Source: Scatosoma sp045127595
GTDB lineage: Bacteria > Bacillota > Clostridia > Christensenellales > Borkfalkiaceae
Length of the DNA: 23,135 nt
Assembly (NCBI GenBank): GCA_045127595.1
Contig: JBGVQS010000016.1
Location: 1-23,135, forward strand
Direction: 5' to 3'
Shown here: in pieces, positions 8,795 through 16,102 of the stretch
Numbering within the stretch: the first letter of the stretch is position 1
Layout: each line of letters begins with the position of its first letter
Translations under genes and position numbers: made by a program
The notes under the pieces: generated by a model
Database searches by the model: none
Told to the model about the DNA's origin: nothing
The model's input: only the letters and a program-made list of their open reading frames with translations

Positions 8795-9463
8795 TTATTT
8801 TGTCAAATCCCAATCAATGGGGGGTAATCCGTGCGCGCGTAAGTATTCGTTCGTTTTAGAAAAAGGTTTACTGCCGAAAAAGCCGTTATATGCCGACAAA
8901 GGCGAGGGGTGCGCACTTTCGATAATACAATGTTTGCTTTGATCAATCAAAGGCTTTTTACTGCGCGCATTCCCACCCCAAAGGATAAAGACAACGTGTT
9001 CTTTTTGCTCGGAAACGAGCTTTATCACGCTATCGGTAAACCATGCCCAACCGCACTTGGAATGGGAATTTGCCTGATGCTCTCGCACGGAAAGGGAAGT
9101 GTTCAAAAGCAATACGCCTTCCTTTGCCCATTTGGTTAGCGTGCCGCATTTTGGTCTATCATAACCAAGATCCGATTGCAACTCCTTGAAAATATTCTCC
9201 AAAGATGGGGGATTTGGTACGCCTTCTTGCACGGAAAAACAAAGCCCGTGCGCCTGACCTACGTTGTGATAAGGATCCTGCCCAAGCAAAACCACGCGCA
9301 ATTTTTCAAACGGCGTGTATTTAAAACAGTTATAAAGATCGTACATATCGGGATAAACGGTATAATTCCGATATTCGTCGATCAAAAATTTACGTATTTT
9401 CAAATACCGTTCGTCGGCAAAAAGCGGAGCAAGCCGTTCATTCCAATCGCCTAAATCAATCAT
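8795..9463 (-). CDS. ung: Uracil-DNA glycosylase (family 1)
   Basis: Ung removes uracil from DNA, starting base-excision repair. Numbered from an upstream TTG at 9475, the water-activating motif is GQDPYH with catalytic D67. It is followed by NVGQAHGLCFSV, LLLNTSLSVREHQANSH, the WGGNAR strand and HPSPLSAYNGFFGSKPFS with H189. I prefer the ATG at 9463, giving 222 residues and beginning MIDLGDWNERL like the family. It has a G-run 5 nt upstream, whereas the TTG has no ribosome binding site. Only 17 nt separate it from the upstream mtnN stop, so the two genes are probably co-transcribed. All catalytic motifs are intact. Confidence 0.96.
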   Translation of the reverse strand: MIDLGDWNERLAPLFADERYLKIRKFLIDEYRNYTVYPDMYDLYNCFKYTPFEKLRVVLLGQDPYHNVGQAHGLCFSVQEGVPNPPSLENIFKELQSDLGYDRPKCGTLTKWAKEGVLLLNTSLSVREHQANSHSKCGWAWFTDSVIKLVSEQKEHVVFILWGGNARSKKPLIDQSKHCIIESAHPSPLSAYNGFFGSKPFSKTNEYLRAHGLPPIDWDLTK

Positions 9464-9480
9464 AAGTGCCCCCAAAGCGG

Positions 9481-10137
9481 TTATAATTTCTCAAAAAGCA
9501 GGGGAAGTGCCGCTTTCAAATTCACCAAAGCCTTGTCTTTATTGACAAGATACTGTTCAGTCGTGCTTCCGCTGCCCGCGACGTCGGAAATCGCTTTCAA
9601 GGAATATACGGGCAACTGTGCCGCATATGCCGCCTGCACAACCGCGCCGCCTTCCATATCGCGAATATCGGCGGTTAATTCTTCCGTCAAAAGCTTGTAA
9701 TCCGCCACAGAATCATTGAATCTATCCGCCGTACCAAGCTTCCGTTTCTCAAACGGTAAATCAAGCGTATTCAGCGCCAAATAGTTTTCGGTATATTCAT
9801 TCAAAGTGCCCATTTTCGTACCGTTGAGCGCAACGAGATCGAAATCGAATTGTACCGCCGCGGAAATTTGATACACCGCGCAAAGCTTTGTAGAGTCGTT
9901 CAACCCGCCCGCAACACCGAAATTGAGTAATTTTTCCGCGTCAAACTTACTGACGAGAAGCTGCGCGCCAAGCGCTGCATTCACTTTCCCAACGCCGCAA
10001 ATGCAAACGGCGAGCTCTTTCCCGAACGCCTTACCGACGTAAACGTTTTTCCCGCTGATAAAAAGGGAACGGCTAATTTGCATTTGATCGAGCAAAATTT
10101 CCGCTTCGCTCTGCATGGCAATCACTGCACCTATCAT
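9481..10137 (-). CDS. mtnN: 5'-methylthioadenosine/S-adenosylhomocysteine nucleosidase
   Basis: MTAN cleaves the N-glycosidic bond of methylthioadenosine and S-adenosylhomocysteine, recycling adenine and removing inhibitors of SAM-dependent enzymes. The 218-residue protein starts IGAVIAMQSEAE, with E11 matching the catalytic-site acid near the N-terminus. It has CGVGKVNAALGAQLL and FGVAGG, then DMEGGAVVQAAY with E162 and AISDVAG with D185, the general acid. GGAG at 10145-10148 (minus strand) is 7 nt from the ATG. It lies 47 nt after the PPTase gene and 17 nt before ung. No good promoter of its own is visible, so expression probably comes from the PPTase promoter. MiaB earlier in the window is a SAM-using enzyme, but there is no direct genetic link. 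Confidence 0.94.
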   Translation of the reverse strand: MIGAVIAMQSEAEILLDQMQISRSLFISGKNVYVGKAFGKELAVCICGVGKVNAALGAQLLVSKFDAEKLLNFGVAGGLNDSTKLCAVYQISAAVQFDFDLVALNGTKMGTLNEYTENYLALNTLDLPFEKRKLGTADRFNDSVADYKLLTEELTADIRDMEGGAVVQAAYAAQLPVYSLKAISDVAGSGSTTEQYLVNKDKALVNLKAALPLLFEKL

Positions 10138-10184
10138 ATTCTTTCTCCTTAAAACACAAGCATATCCTTGCTTTTTTAGTAAAA

Positions 10185-10721
10185 TTATGTTATACTATGG
10201 ATAAATCTAACGGGAACTACGGTAGAAAAATCCCGTTCCGAGCAAACGCTGACAACGTGTCCATCGACCGTTAGCTGACGGAGCGAAACAGGCAATTCAA
10301 TATCGCGGTAAAAAATACGCTGATTTTGATAACAAATCTCGGTTATGCCGTGCGTAATTCTCCCACCGAGATATTTAATCGCGCTTTCCTTAACCGTCCA
10401 AAGCCGTAAAAAATCTTCCTGCGAACGCACCAAATTCCATTCATTTTCAGGGAATTTCCGCAAAATAGGCGGATAGTGCACGGTTCTATCCAAGCGTTCC
10501 GCGTCTATCCCCAAATTTTCCGAAGAAAAAGCGATAAATAATAGGGAATCGGTATGGGCAACGGAAACAAAAAGCCGCTTTTCACAGCGCAAAAAGGGTT
10601 TTCCGTGTTCACTGCGATAAATTTCCGCAGTATTGATTTTAAAATACCGTTCGATAAGATATAAAATCGCGCTTTCGGTATTTATGAACGCTGATTTGTC
10701 CGTATAGAATAGTTTTTCCAT
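10185..10721 (-). CDS. 4'-phosphopantetheinyl transferase superfamily protein (Sfp-like)
   Basis: Enzymes of this family move the phosphopantetheine arm of CoA onto a serine of acyl- or peptidyl-carrier proteins. Counting from the ATG at 10721 (178 residues), the motifs are GKPFL (40-44), FVSVAHTD (51-58), the magnesium motif GIDAE (71-75, D73 and E75), and LWTVKESAIKYLGG (107-120) with the W-x-x-K-E signature. An upstream in-frame start at 10775 would put the promoter and the divergent gene's start codon inside the coding region, so I reject it. The chosen ATG lies only about 5 nt from the predicted transcription start, hence no ribosome binding site. No carrier protein or polyketide/peptide synthetase gene is in the window, so its partner is unknown; it may serve ordinary ACP. 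Confidence 0.88.
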   Translation of the reverse strand: MEKLFYTDKSAFINTESAILYLIERYFKINTAEIYRSEHGKPFLRCEKRLFVSVAHTDSLLFIAFSSENLGIDAERLDRTVHYPPILRKFPENEWNLVRSQEDFLRLWTVKESAIKYLGGRITHGITEICYQNQRIFYRDIELPVSLRQLTVDGHVVSVCSERDFSTVVPVRFIHSIT

Positions 10722-10731
10722 AGATAGATTT

Positions 10732-10760
10732 ATTATAACAGGAGCGAAAAAAAATGTCAA
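10732..10760 (-). promoter_or_regulatory. Perfect-consensus promoter of the PPTase-mtnN-ung set
   Basis: On the minus strand, TTGACA (10760-10755) and TATAAT (10737-10732) are separated by exactly 17 nt. Only 10 nt separate the -10 box from the PPTase ATG, so the mRNA should start about 4-5 nt before the start codon. The -35 box overlaps the start codon of the divergent gene at 10754. The AGGAG of that gene (10740-10744) lies in the promoter spacer. Confidence 0.85.
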
Positions 10761-11212
10761 GAGCAGAAAGGGCAAAAGAATATTTTTTACAAGGCTATGC
10801 GTGTTCGCAAGCGGTAGCGTTATCCTTTGCGGACGTTTGCGGTGTATCGGAAGAAACTTTGCGTAAATTAACGTTACCGTTCGGCGGTGGAGTAGGGCGT
10901 TTGCGCTTGACCTGCGGCGCGATAAGCGGTATGGCGGTTGTTATAGGCTTATTGTTTGCCGAGAGTGAAAACACACCTGAAAACAAGCAAAAAACCTATG
11001 CAATCGTGCAGGAATTGTGCGGAAAATTCAAGGAACAAACGGGCAGCTTGATTTGCGGAGAATTATTGCAAAATATGAAAGTTCCCGTGGAAGTAGGCGG
11101 AACAGCGGAAGCGCGTACGCCGCAATATTATCAAAAGCGTTCGTGTGCGGAAATGGTATATTTAGCAGCGAATATTTTAGAAGAATACGCAAAAGAACAA
11201 GGGAAAATTTAA
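10754..11212 (+). CDS. C_GCAxxG_C_C family protein (putative redox/metal-binding)
   Basis: This 152-residue protein matches the C_GCAxxG_C_C family (PF09719), small cysteine-rich proteins common in anaerobes whose biochemical role is not established. Visible signatures are GYACSQAVALSFA with C17, C29, the glycine-rich FGGGVGRLRLTCGAISG with C54, then C89, C101 and C131 in RSCAEMV. The spaced conserved cysteines suggest a metal or redox centre. No signal peptide or membrane segment is visible, so it is probably cytosolic. The start has AGGAG at 10740-10744, 9 nt before the ATG. Its own promoter is unclear; the region upstream is shared with the divergent PPTase gene. A strong terminator follows at 11365-11399, beyond a palindromic repeat. 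Confidence 0.85.
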   Translation: MSRAERAKEYFLQGYACSQAVALSFADVCGVSEETLRKLTLPFGGGVGRLRLTCGAISGMAVVIGLLFAESENTPENKQKTYAIVQELCGKFKEQTGSLICGELLQNMKVPVEVGGTAEARTPQYYQKRSCAEMVYLAANILEEYAKEQGKI

Positions 11213-11232
11213 GTTCTTTTACGAAGTTAAAG

Positions 11233-11337
11233 AGATTGCTTCGTCATTACATTCCTCGCAATGACAATATCGCGGAGCTTTTGCAAGTACAGCGCGGTCA
11301 TACGCGCCCTGTCATTGCGAGCGCAGCGCGGCAATCT
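11233..11337. repeat. Palindromic intergenic repeat (MITE-like)
   Basis: The ends AGATTGC (11233-11239) and GCAATCT (11331-11337) are perfect inverted copies. Further in, CTCGCAATGAC (11255-11265) pairs with GTCATTGCGAG (11311-11321) over 11 bp. The whole 105-bp unit could fold into a long hairpin with an internal loop. GTCATTGCGAG...GCAATCT is a pattern I recall from dispersed non-coding repeats in several bacterial genomes. Only one copy is in this window, and no target duplication is clear. Confidence 0.7.
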
Positions 11338-11364
11338 AACGAAACAATACGCGAATGAACGGCA

Positions 11365-11399
11365 AGCCGCCCCCAAGAGCAAAACGCTTGGGGGCGGCT
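11365..11399 (+). terminator. Strong intrinsic terminator after the C_GCAxxG_C_C gene
   Basis: AGCCGCCCCCAAG (11365-11377) pairs perfectly with CTTGGGGGCGGCT (11387-11399), a 13-bp GC-rich stem with a 9-nt loop. Downstream on the plus strand comes ATATAATTTTAT, a modest T tract. On the minus strand no T-run follows, although the hairpin may also stop the lipoprotein transcript, for which no other terminator is visible. Confidence 0.8.
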
Positions 11400-11485
11400 A
11401 TATAATTTTATAAATAAATTAGGAGCAATTTATAAAAATTCATGAAAAGAAAAAAATGTTTTAAAAATCAATACCAAACAACCGC

Positions 11486-13027
11486 TTACGCGTTTTTAAC
11501 CCAAACGGCGTAAAAAACCGTTTCTTCGGTAAATTTCTTCAAATCGGCAGTGGAAAAGGTTACTTCAGCATACGTGTTTTCGTGCCCCAAAGGCGCGGAC
11601 GTTTTCCCGATAACGATATTGTCGCTTCCTTCTTCCGTTGACCAGCCCATAAAAGTATATCCTTCCCGCATAGGTGGAATTTGCGGCGATATTCCGTCAA
11701 TCGAATAAGACGGTCTAACGTTGCCATCCTGAGGGATATGACGAACGGACAAAACGTAAGGCACTCCGCCGTCATATCCAAAGGTACAATTATAAACGAT
11801 TGTAGATAAGTAATTTGTTGCCATTAAAGTATCCGTATGAGAAAAATCTGTGTAAACGGTTGCTTTTCCAAAGGCATACGCCCCAACGTATTCTACGGTG
11901 TTCGGCAAAATAACGCGGGGGAAAACGTCGGGAATATCGGAACTCTCATGCCCAAACGCATACGTGCCGATACGCTTCACGCTTTTAGGGATAATCAGCG
12001 GAAAATGCGAAAAAACGTTCGAGCCGAAAAAGGCATATTCACCGATTTCTTGCAGGTTTTCAGGCAACTTATCAAGAAATAAGCTGGAACAGCCGTCAAA
12101 AGCGTGCTTGCCGATTTTTTTAACGCTGTTTGGTATTACGAACGTTGACAAAGTGGTAAGATTGACAAAAGCATATTCTCCGATCTCGTTGACGCCGTCG
12201 GGGATCACGCTCGTTTTACAGCCTGCAATCAAAACGCCGTCCGATTTCCGTATGATACAATTATTTTTGCTTTCATAATAAGGATTGTTTTCATCTACCG
12301 TAATTTTTTCCAACGCAGTGCATCCGTTTAATACGTGGGGATCGATTTCTTCCACGCTTGCGGGGATATGAAATTCCTTAAGCGAGCTGCACCCTGCAAA
12401 AGCGTTTCTGCCGATTTCCGTTAAAGTATTCGGCAACCGAACTCTGGAAAGAGTACCGCAACCGTTAAAAGCGCTGTCCTTGATTACGGTAATGCCGTCG
12501 GGGATTATCAAACTTAGCATACTTTGATTAAACGCATTTTTAGCAATTTGCACAATTGGCTTTCCGTCCTCGTAAACGGACGGAATGATAAATTTTTGAT
12601 TGTTCATACTCAACCCATGCGAAGACAATATCTCGTACGCCTCGCCGTCGTTGATTTCCCTTACCGTCCAGCAGAGGGAAAGGCTATTTACGGTATATTC
12701 AATGACGGCGCAGGGGGAATCTGCATGGTTTTTTCCGTCGCCGACCGCCGTTACGGCGATATTGTACGTTTGTACTTTATCTGTCAAGTCAAATATATCA
12801 AAGCGGTTGCAATCCGCATAATATTCGTTTTCATCAATTTGGACAAGGTATTTTTCCGCGCCTTCTACCTCCGTCCAGGTCAATATATCCTGTTCAAGGG
12901 TAAGGTTGGTCGGTGCGTCCAACGGGTCTATTTGTTTTTCTTTACAGCCTGCAAAAATACACGCGCAGGCAAGCAGGGATAAAAAGCTGCAAATATACGC
13001 TTTTTTACGAAAATACTGTTTTTTCAT
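11486..13027 (-). CDS. BspA-type leucine-rich-repeat lipoprotein (paralogue 2)
   Basis: The 513-residue product starts with a basic, hydrophobic signal peptide ending in FAGC. C28 is the likely lipidated cysteine, so the protein should be anchored outside the cell membrane. Residues about 36-113 look like a fibronectin type III-like domain (APTNLTLEQDILTWTEVEGA). From about 150 to 390 run BspA-type LRR_5 repeats of about 23 residues (IPDGITVIKDSAFNGC pattern), interrupted by an island with ITVDENNPYY. The end has a Listeria-Bacteroides (Flg_new/InlB B-type) module, EGYTFMGWSTEEG...VFYAVW. GGAG lies 6 nt before the ATG. It follows its longer paralogue after 17 nt and is probably co-transcribed. 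Such proteins often mediate surface binding; the ligand is unknown. Confidence 0.85.
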   Translation of the reverse strand: MKKQYFRKKAYICSFLSLLACACIFAGCKEKQIDPLDAPTNLTLEQDILTWTEVEGAEKYLVQIDENEYYADCNRFDIFDLTDKVQTYNIAVTAVGDGKNHADSPCAVIEYTVNSLSLCWTVREINDGEAYEILSSHGLSMNNQKFIIPSVYEDGKPIVQIAKNAFNQSMLSLIIPDGITVIKDSAFNGCGTLSRVRLPNTLTEIGRNAFAGCSSLKEFHIPASVEEIDPHVLNGCTALEKITVDENNPYYESKNNCIIRKSDGVLIAGCKTSVIPDGVNEIGEYAFVNLTTLSTFVIPNSVKKIGKHAFDGCSSLFLDKLPENLQEIGEYAFFGSNVFSHFPLIIPKSVKRIGTYAFGHESSDIPDVFPRVILPNTVEYVGAYAFGKATVYTDFSHTDTLMATNYLSTIVYNCTFGYDGGVPYVLSVRHIPQDGNVRPSYSIDGISPQIPPMREGYTFMGWSTEEGSDNIVIGKTSAPLGHENTYAEVTFSTADLKKFTEETVFYAVWVKNA

Positions 13028-13044
13028 TTTGTTCTCCTATATCT

Positions 13045-14781
13045 TTATATTTCAACGCTATCGTTTTGTTTCCAAACGGCATAAAAAACGACGTCGTCAT
13101 ATTGACTGCTTCGTATATGGTTAAAAACGATCGCCGGCGATTCGTTGGGAAGAATCAAATCTTCTCCGTTTTCGCTTGTGGACCAACCGAGAAAAGTATA
13201 GCCTTTGCGAAAAGGAAAACGTGCAAAATTGGAATCGATAGAATAGGGTTCGTTTTTAGACAAGTCGCCATGCTGATATAAAAACGAAATCACGTAGGGG
13301 ATTCCGCCGTCAAATCCAAAGGTACAGTTGAAAACGGCTTCGTAATTATTTTGCAATGTCAATGTGCTAAAGTTTACTAAATTAGCAAGAAAATTTTTGT
13401 TCTCCAAGGTTATATTCGTATAAATATTGGCATAATAAAAAGCGTACTTTTCAACCGTTTCCACGCTGTCGGGCAAAAAAACAGTTATTCCCGATTTATC
13501 GCAATAAAAGGCATATGCGCCTATCGATTTAACGCTGTTTGGGATTGCCAACGGCTTTTCGAGCAAACTGCTAAGGTTATAAAACGCGTAATCGCCGATT
13601 TCTTCCAAGCCGCAGGGAAGTGTATCAAAATAAGCTTGCCTGCATTCCCAAAAAGCGTACGGCTCGATTTTTTGTAAGGTTTTCGGAAAATCAATTTTAC
13701 CCAACGTCCATATATCGCAAAATGCGCGTTCGCCTATCACGGTAACGTTATCGGGGATCTTACTCGATTTACAGCCGACGGTCAAAACGTTGTCCGCTTT
13801 ACGCAAAATGCAGTTGTTTTCGCTCCTATACGTGGGGTTGTTTTCGTCTACCGTTATTTTCCCCAAGGAATTACACCCGTTAAAGGCTTGCGTGCCAATT
13901 TCTTCCACGCTTGCAGGGATATAGATTTCTTTTAACGCCGTGCATTCATTAAAAGGTTCTATCTTTTTTACCGTCGACGGTAACGTGAAGCGTTCAAGGG
14001 AGTAGCAACGGTGAAAAGCTCGCTTTATTTCCGTGATTCCTTCGGAAAGAGAAACCTCTGATAATTGCTCGCAATCTGAAAAGATATTATCGTTTAAGAG
14101 CGTAACGTTTTTTGGAACGCGCACGGAAGATAATGTTTTACAACTGCTAAACGCGCCGTTTTGGATTTCGGTAATGCTGTCGGGAAGACGGAAACGGGAA
14201 ACGGATTGACAATGGTCAAACGCCTTTATACCAATAACGGTAACCGTATCGGGAAGTATAACGCCCGTGATATTTTTACAGCGTAAAAATCCAAATTTTG
14301 CGATTTTTGTAATCGGTTTACCGTCCTCGTGCCGATCGGGGATGACGACCTTGCCTTTGATCAATTCTTGGCTGGTGGAAGATATCTCGTAGGCGGTATT
14401 GTTGTCGATAGGGGTAAATTCGAAAAGCTTCGTATAATCTTCCACGGTATATTTTAAGGTTGCGGACGAACGGGAATCTTTGTATTTTTTGCCGTCGCCA
14501 AGCGCGGTTACCTTGATTTCGTACGTCTTTACACTGTCCGTTTGGTCAAAAACGTCCAAACAGTTCTTTTCGCTAAAATACTTTTCTCCGTCAATGGAAA
14601 TTTCGTAACCGTCCGCATTGGCTACGCTATCCCAAACGAGCGTTTCGTTGTCCACCGCAAGGTTGGTCGGGTACGTCAGCTTTACCGCTTCCGTTTTTTT
14701 GCAACCTGCACCAAACAGTAAACACGCGCAAACGGATACCGCCGCGCAAACCGTCAGTTTCATTTTGTTGGCTTTTTTCAT
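13045..14781 (-). CDS. BspA-type leucine-rich-repeat lipoprotein (paralogue 1)
   Basis: The first gene of the lipoprotein pair encodes 578 residues. A signal peptide ends LLFGAGC with C27 as the likely lipid site (Gly at -3 is a slightly unusual lipobox). A fibronectin III-like region (about 34-112) follows, beginning YPTNLAVDNETLVWDSV. Then come BspA-type LRR_5 repeats (about 140-470) and a terminal Flg_new-like module, KGYTFLGWSTSENG...VFYAVW. It shares with its neighbour the island ITVDENNP.Y.S.NNCI.RK and has about three more repeats before it, which largely explains the length difference. GGAG at 14789-14792 (minus) is 7 nt from the ATG. A consensus promoter with a palindrome in its spacer lies just upstream. 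A surface-exposed binding role is inferred from the family, not shown. Confidence 0.86.
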   Translation of the reverse strand: MKKANKMKLTVCAAVSVCACLLFGAGCKKTEAVKLTYPTNLAVDNETLVWDSVANADGYEISIDGEKYFSEKNCLDVFDQTDSVKTYEIKVTALGDGKKYKDSRSSATLKYTVEDYTKLFEFTPIDNNTAYEISSTSQELIKGKVVIPDRHEDGKPITKIAKFGFLRCKNITGVILPDTVTVIGIKAFDHCQSVSRFRLPDSITEIQNGAFSSCKTLSSVRVPKNVTLLNDNIFSDCEQLSEVSLSEGITEIKRAFHRCYSLERFTLPSTVKKIEPFNECTALKEIYIPASVEEIGTQAFNGCNSLGKITVDENNPTYRSENNCILRKADNVLTVGCKSSKIPDNVTVIGERAFCDIWTLGKIDFPKTLQKIEPYAFWECRQAYFDTLPCGLEEIGDYAFYNLSSLLEKPLAIPNSVKSIGAYAFYCDKSGITVFLPDSVETVEKYAFYYANIYTNITLENKNFLANLVNFSTLTLQNNYEAVFNCTFGFDGGIPYVISFLYQHGDLSKNEPYSIDSNFARFPFRKGYTFLGWSTSENGEDLILPNESPAIVFNHIRSSQYDDVVFYAVWKQNDSVEI

Positions 14782-14823
14782 GTCTTTACTCCTTTTTATA
14801 TAATCGATTTTGTTGATAGATGG

Positions 14824-14853
14824 ATTTTATCATATTCGTTTAACGAATGTCAA
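14824..14853 (-). promoter_or_regulatory. Promoter of the lipoprotein pair
   Basis: On the minus strand, TTGACA (14853-14848) is followed after 18 nt by TAAAAT (14829-14824). The predicted start of transcription is near 14817, about 35 nt before the ATG at 14781. The spacer is almost wholly occupied by a perfect palindrome. Confidence 0.72.
14834..14848. promoter_or_regulatory. Operator-like 15-bp palindrome inside the lipoprotein promoter
   Basis: ATTCGTT-T-AACGAAT has perfect 7-bp arms around one base. It spans from the edge of the -35 box to four bases before the -10 box. A protein bound here would block RNA polymerase, so repression is the natural inference. The regulator is not identifiable from the window. 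Confidence 0.55.
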
Positions 14854-14891
14854 GCGTTTGACAGGGAGAATTTGGAAAGAAATAAAAAAAT

Positions 14892-14918
14892 AACGCGGAG
14901 AAAGGGGTTCTCCGCGTT
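14892..14918 (-). terminator. Intrinsic terminator of ychF
   Basis: AACGCGGAGAA (14892-14902) pairs with TTCTCCGCGTT (14908-14918), an 11-bp perfect stem with a 5-nt loop. On the minus strand it is followed by ATTTTTTTATT, a clear T tract, 22 nt after the ychF stop. Confidence 0.88.
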
Positions 14919-14939
14919 GTATTTATTGGGATTGGTTGA

Positions 14940-16055
14940 TTATTTATTGCTTTTTGATACGTTGAAATAATATTCCACGACGTCGCCGTCCTGCATGATA
15001 TATTCCTTACCTTCGGAACGGACTTTGCCTTCCGCCTTTGCCGCTGCGATAGAGCCGAGCGAAACAAGGATTTCCCAGTTTACAACGTCCGCGCGGATAA
15101 AGCCTTTTTCAAAATCGGTATGGATTTTGCCTGCGGCTTGGGGTGCTTTCGTGCCTTTAACGATCGTCCAAGCGCGCGTTTCCTTTTCGCCTGCCGTAAG
15201 ATAAGAAATCAACCCAAGCAGGGCATAGGACTTTTTAATGAGTCTATCTAAGCCGCTTTCTCCAAGCCCGAATTCTTCCATGAACACCGCTTTGTCGTCG
15301 GGATCCATTTGAGAGAGTTCTTCTTCCGTTTTTGCGCAAATGACAAGCACTTCCGCGCCTTCCTTTGCGGCAAATTCTTTTACTTTAACAACGTGGGGGA
15401 GTTCGTCTTCGGGTGTGCCCATATCGTCTTCTTTGATATTTGCGGCGTAAATTACGGGTTTGGTCGTCAACAGGAAGCAGTTTTTCATAAATTCTTCTTC
15501 CGTATCGGAGATATCCATATTCCGCGCGGGTTTTTCGCTTTCGAGATGCGCATACAGTTTTTCCAAGAACGCGTATTCTTCCGCCGCCTTTTTATCCGCG
15601 CCGCCGCGGGCTTGTACTTTTACCTTATTCATGCGGTTTTGTACAGCGTCCATGTCCGACATGACAAGCTCTAAATTGATCGTTTCAATGTCGTTGATAG
15701 GATCGATTTTATTGTCTACGTGGGTAATGTTTGCGTCTTCAAAGCAACGTACTACGTGCACGATTGCGTCTACTTCGCGGATATGGGAAAGGAATTTATT
15801 CCCCAAGCCTTCTCCCTTAGACGCGCCTTTTACAAGCCCTGCAATATCGACGAATTCGATAACGGCAGGGGTTACCTTTTTGCTTGTATAGAGCGCGGCA
15901 AGCTTATCGAGCCGTTCATCGGGAACGGCAACGACGCCCACGTTGGGCTCGATCGTGCAGAAAGGGTAGTTCGCGCATTCCGCGCCAGCATGGGTAATTG
16001 CGTTAAAGAGGGTGGATTTTCCTACGTTGGGAAGTCCTACGACGCCGAGTTTCAT
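14940..16055 (-). CDS. ychF: Ribosome-binding ATPase YchF (Obg family)
   Basis: YchF is a universally conserved P-loop NTPase that binds ribosomes and, unlike its Obg relatives, prefers ATP. From the ATG at 16055 the protein has 371 residues. It begins MKLGVVGLPNVGKST (G1, 7-15), with the G3 motif DIAGLVKGASKGEGLG. The G4 position reads AANIKE in place of NKxD, the known reason for ATP rather than GTP binding. A coiled-coil insertion follows G3, and a TGS domain ends the protein (FIRADVVNWE ... MQDGDVVEYYFN). A TTG at 16064 would add three residues but sits against the AGGAA site (16066-16070), so the ATG is preferred. The gene is divergent from argS. Confidence 0.95.
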   Translation of the reverse strand: MKLGVVGLPNVGKSTLFNAITHAGAECANYPFCTIEPNVGVVAVPDERLDKLAALYTSKKVTPAVIEFVDIAGLVKGASKGEGLGNKFLSHIREVDAIVHVVRCFEDANITHVDNKIDPINDIETINLELVMSDMDAVQNRMNKVKVQARGGADKKAAEEYAFLEKLYAHLESEKPARNMDISDTEEEFMKNCFLLTTKPVIYAANIKEDDMGTPEDELPHVVKVKEFAAKEGAEVLVICAKTEEELSQMDPDDKAVFMEEFGLGESGLDRLIKKSYALLGLISYLTAGEKETRAWTIVKGTKAPQAAGKIHTDFEKGFIRADVVNWEILVSLGSIAAAKAEGKVRSEGKEYIMQDGDVVEYYFNVSKSNK

Positions 16056-16102
16056 AATCTTCAAGTTCCTTTTTTATCGGTTTTTTAAAATTTTTCCCAT
16101 AT

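Noticed and set aside
10150..10180. Short AGCA/TGCT hairpin between PPTase and mtnN
   Set aside because: The stem is only 4-5 bp and not GC-rich, so termination is unlikely. mtnN lacks its own promoter and probably needs read-through.
10188..10196. Extended -10 element TGTTATACT on the plus strand
   Set aside because: It would drive RNA antisense to the PPTase gene. The -35 match is poor (TTGCTT) and no plus-strand gene starts nearby.
10722..10775. Upstream start of the PPTase gene adding 18 hydrophobic residues
   Set aside because: This stretch is the perfect promoter (TTGACA-17-TATAAT). The apparent hydrophobic leader comes from T-rich promoter DNA.
11017..11358. 113-codon plus-strand frame across the C_GCAxxG_C_C gene and the repeat
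   Set aside because: It overlaps a supported gene in another frame and then reads through the palindromic repeat, with no domain or ribosome binding site.
11442..11513. Small plus-strand frame starting MKRKKCFKN with an AGGAG upstream
   Set aside because: The AGGAG at 11421-11425 is 16 nt from the ATG, too far. The frame of about 23 codons runs into the 3' end of the opposing lipoprotein gene and lies downstream of a strong terminator.
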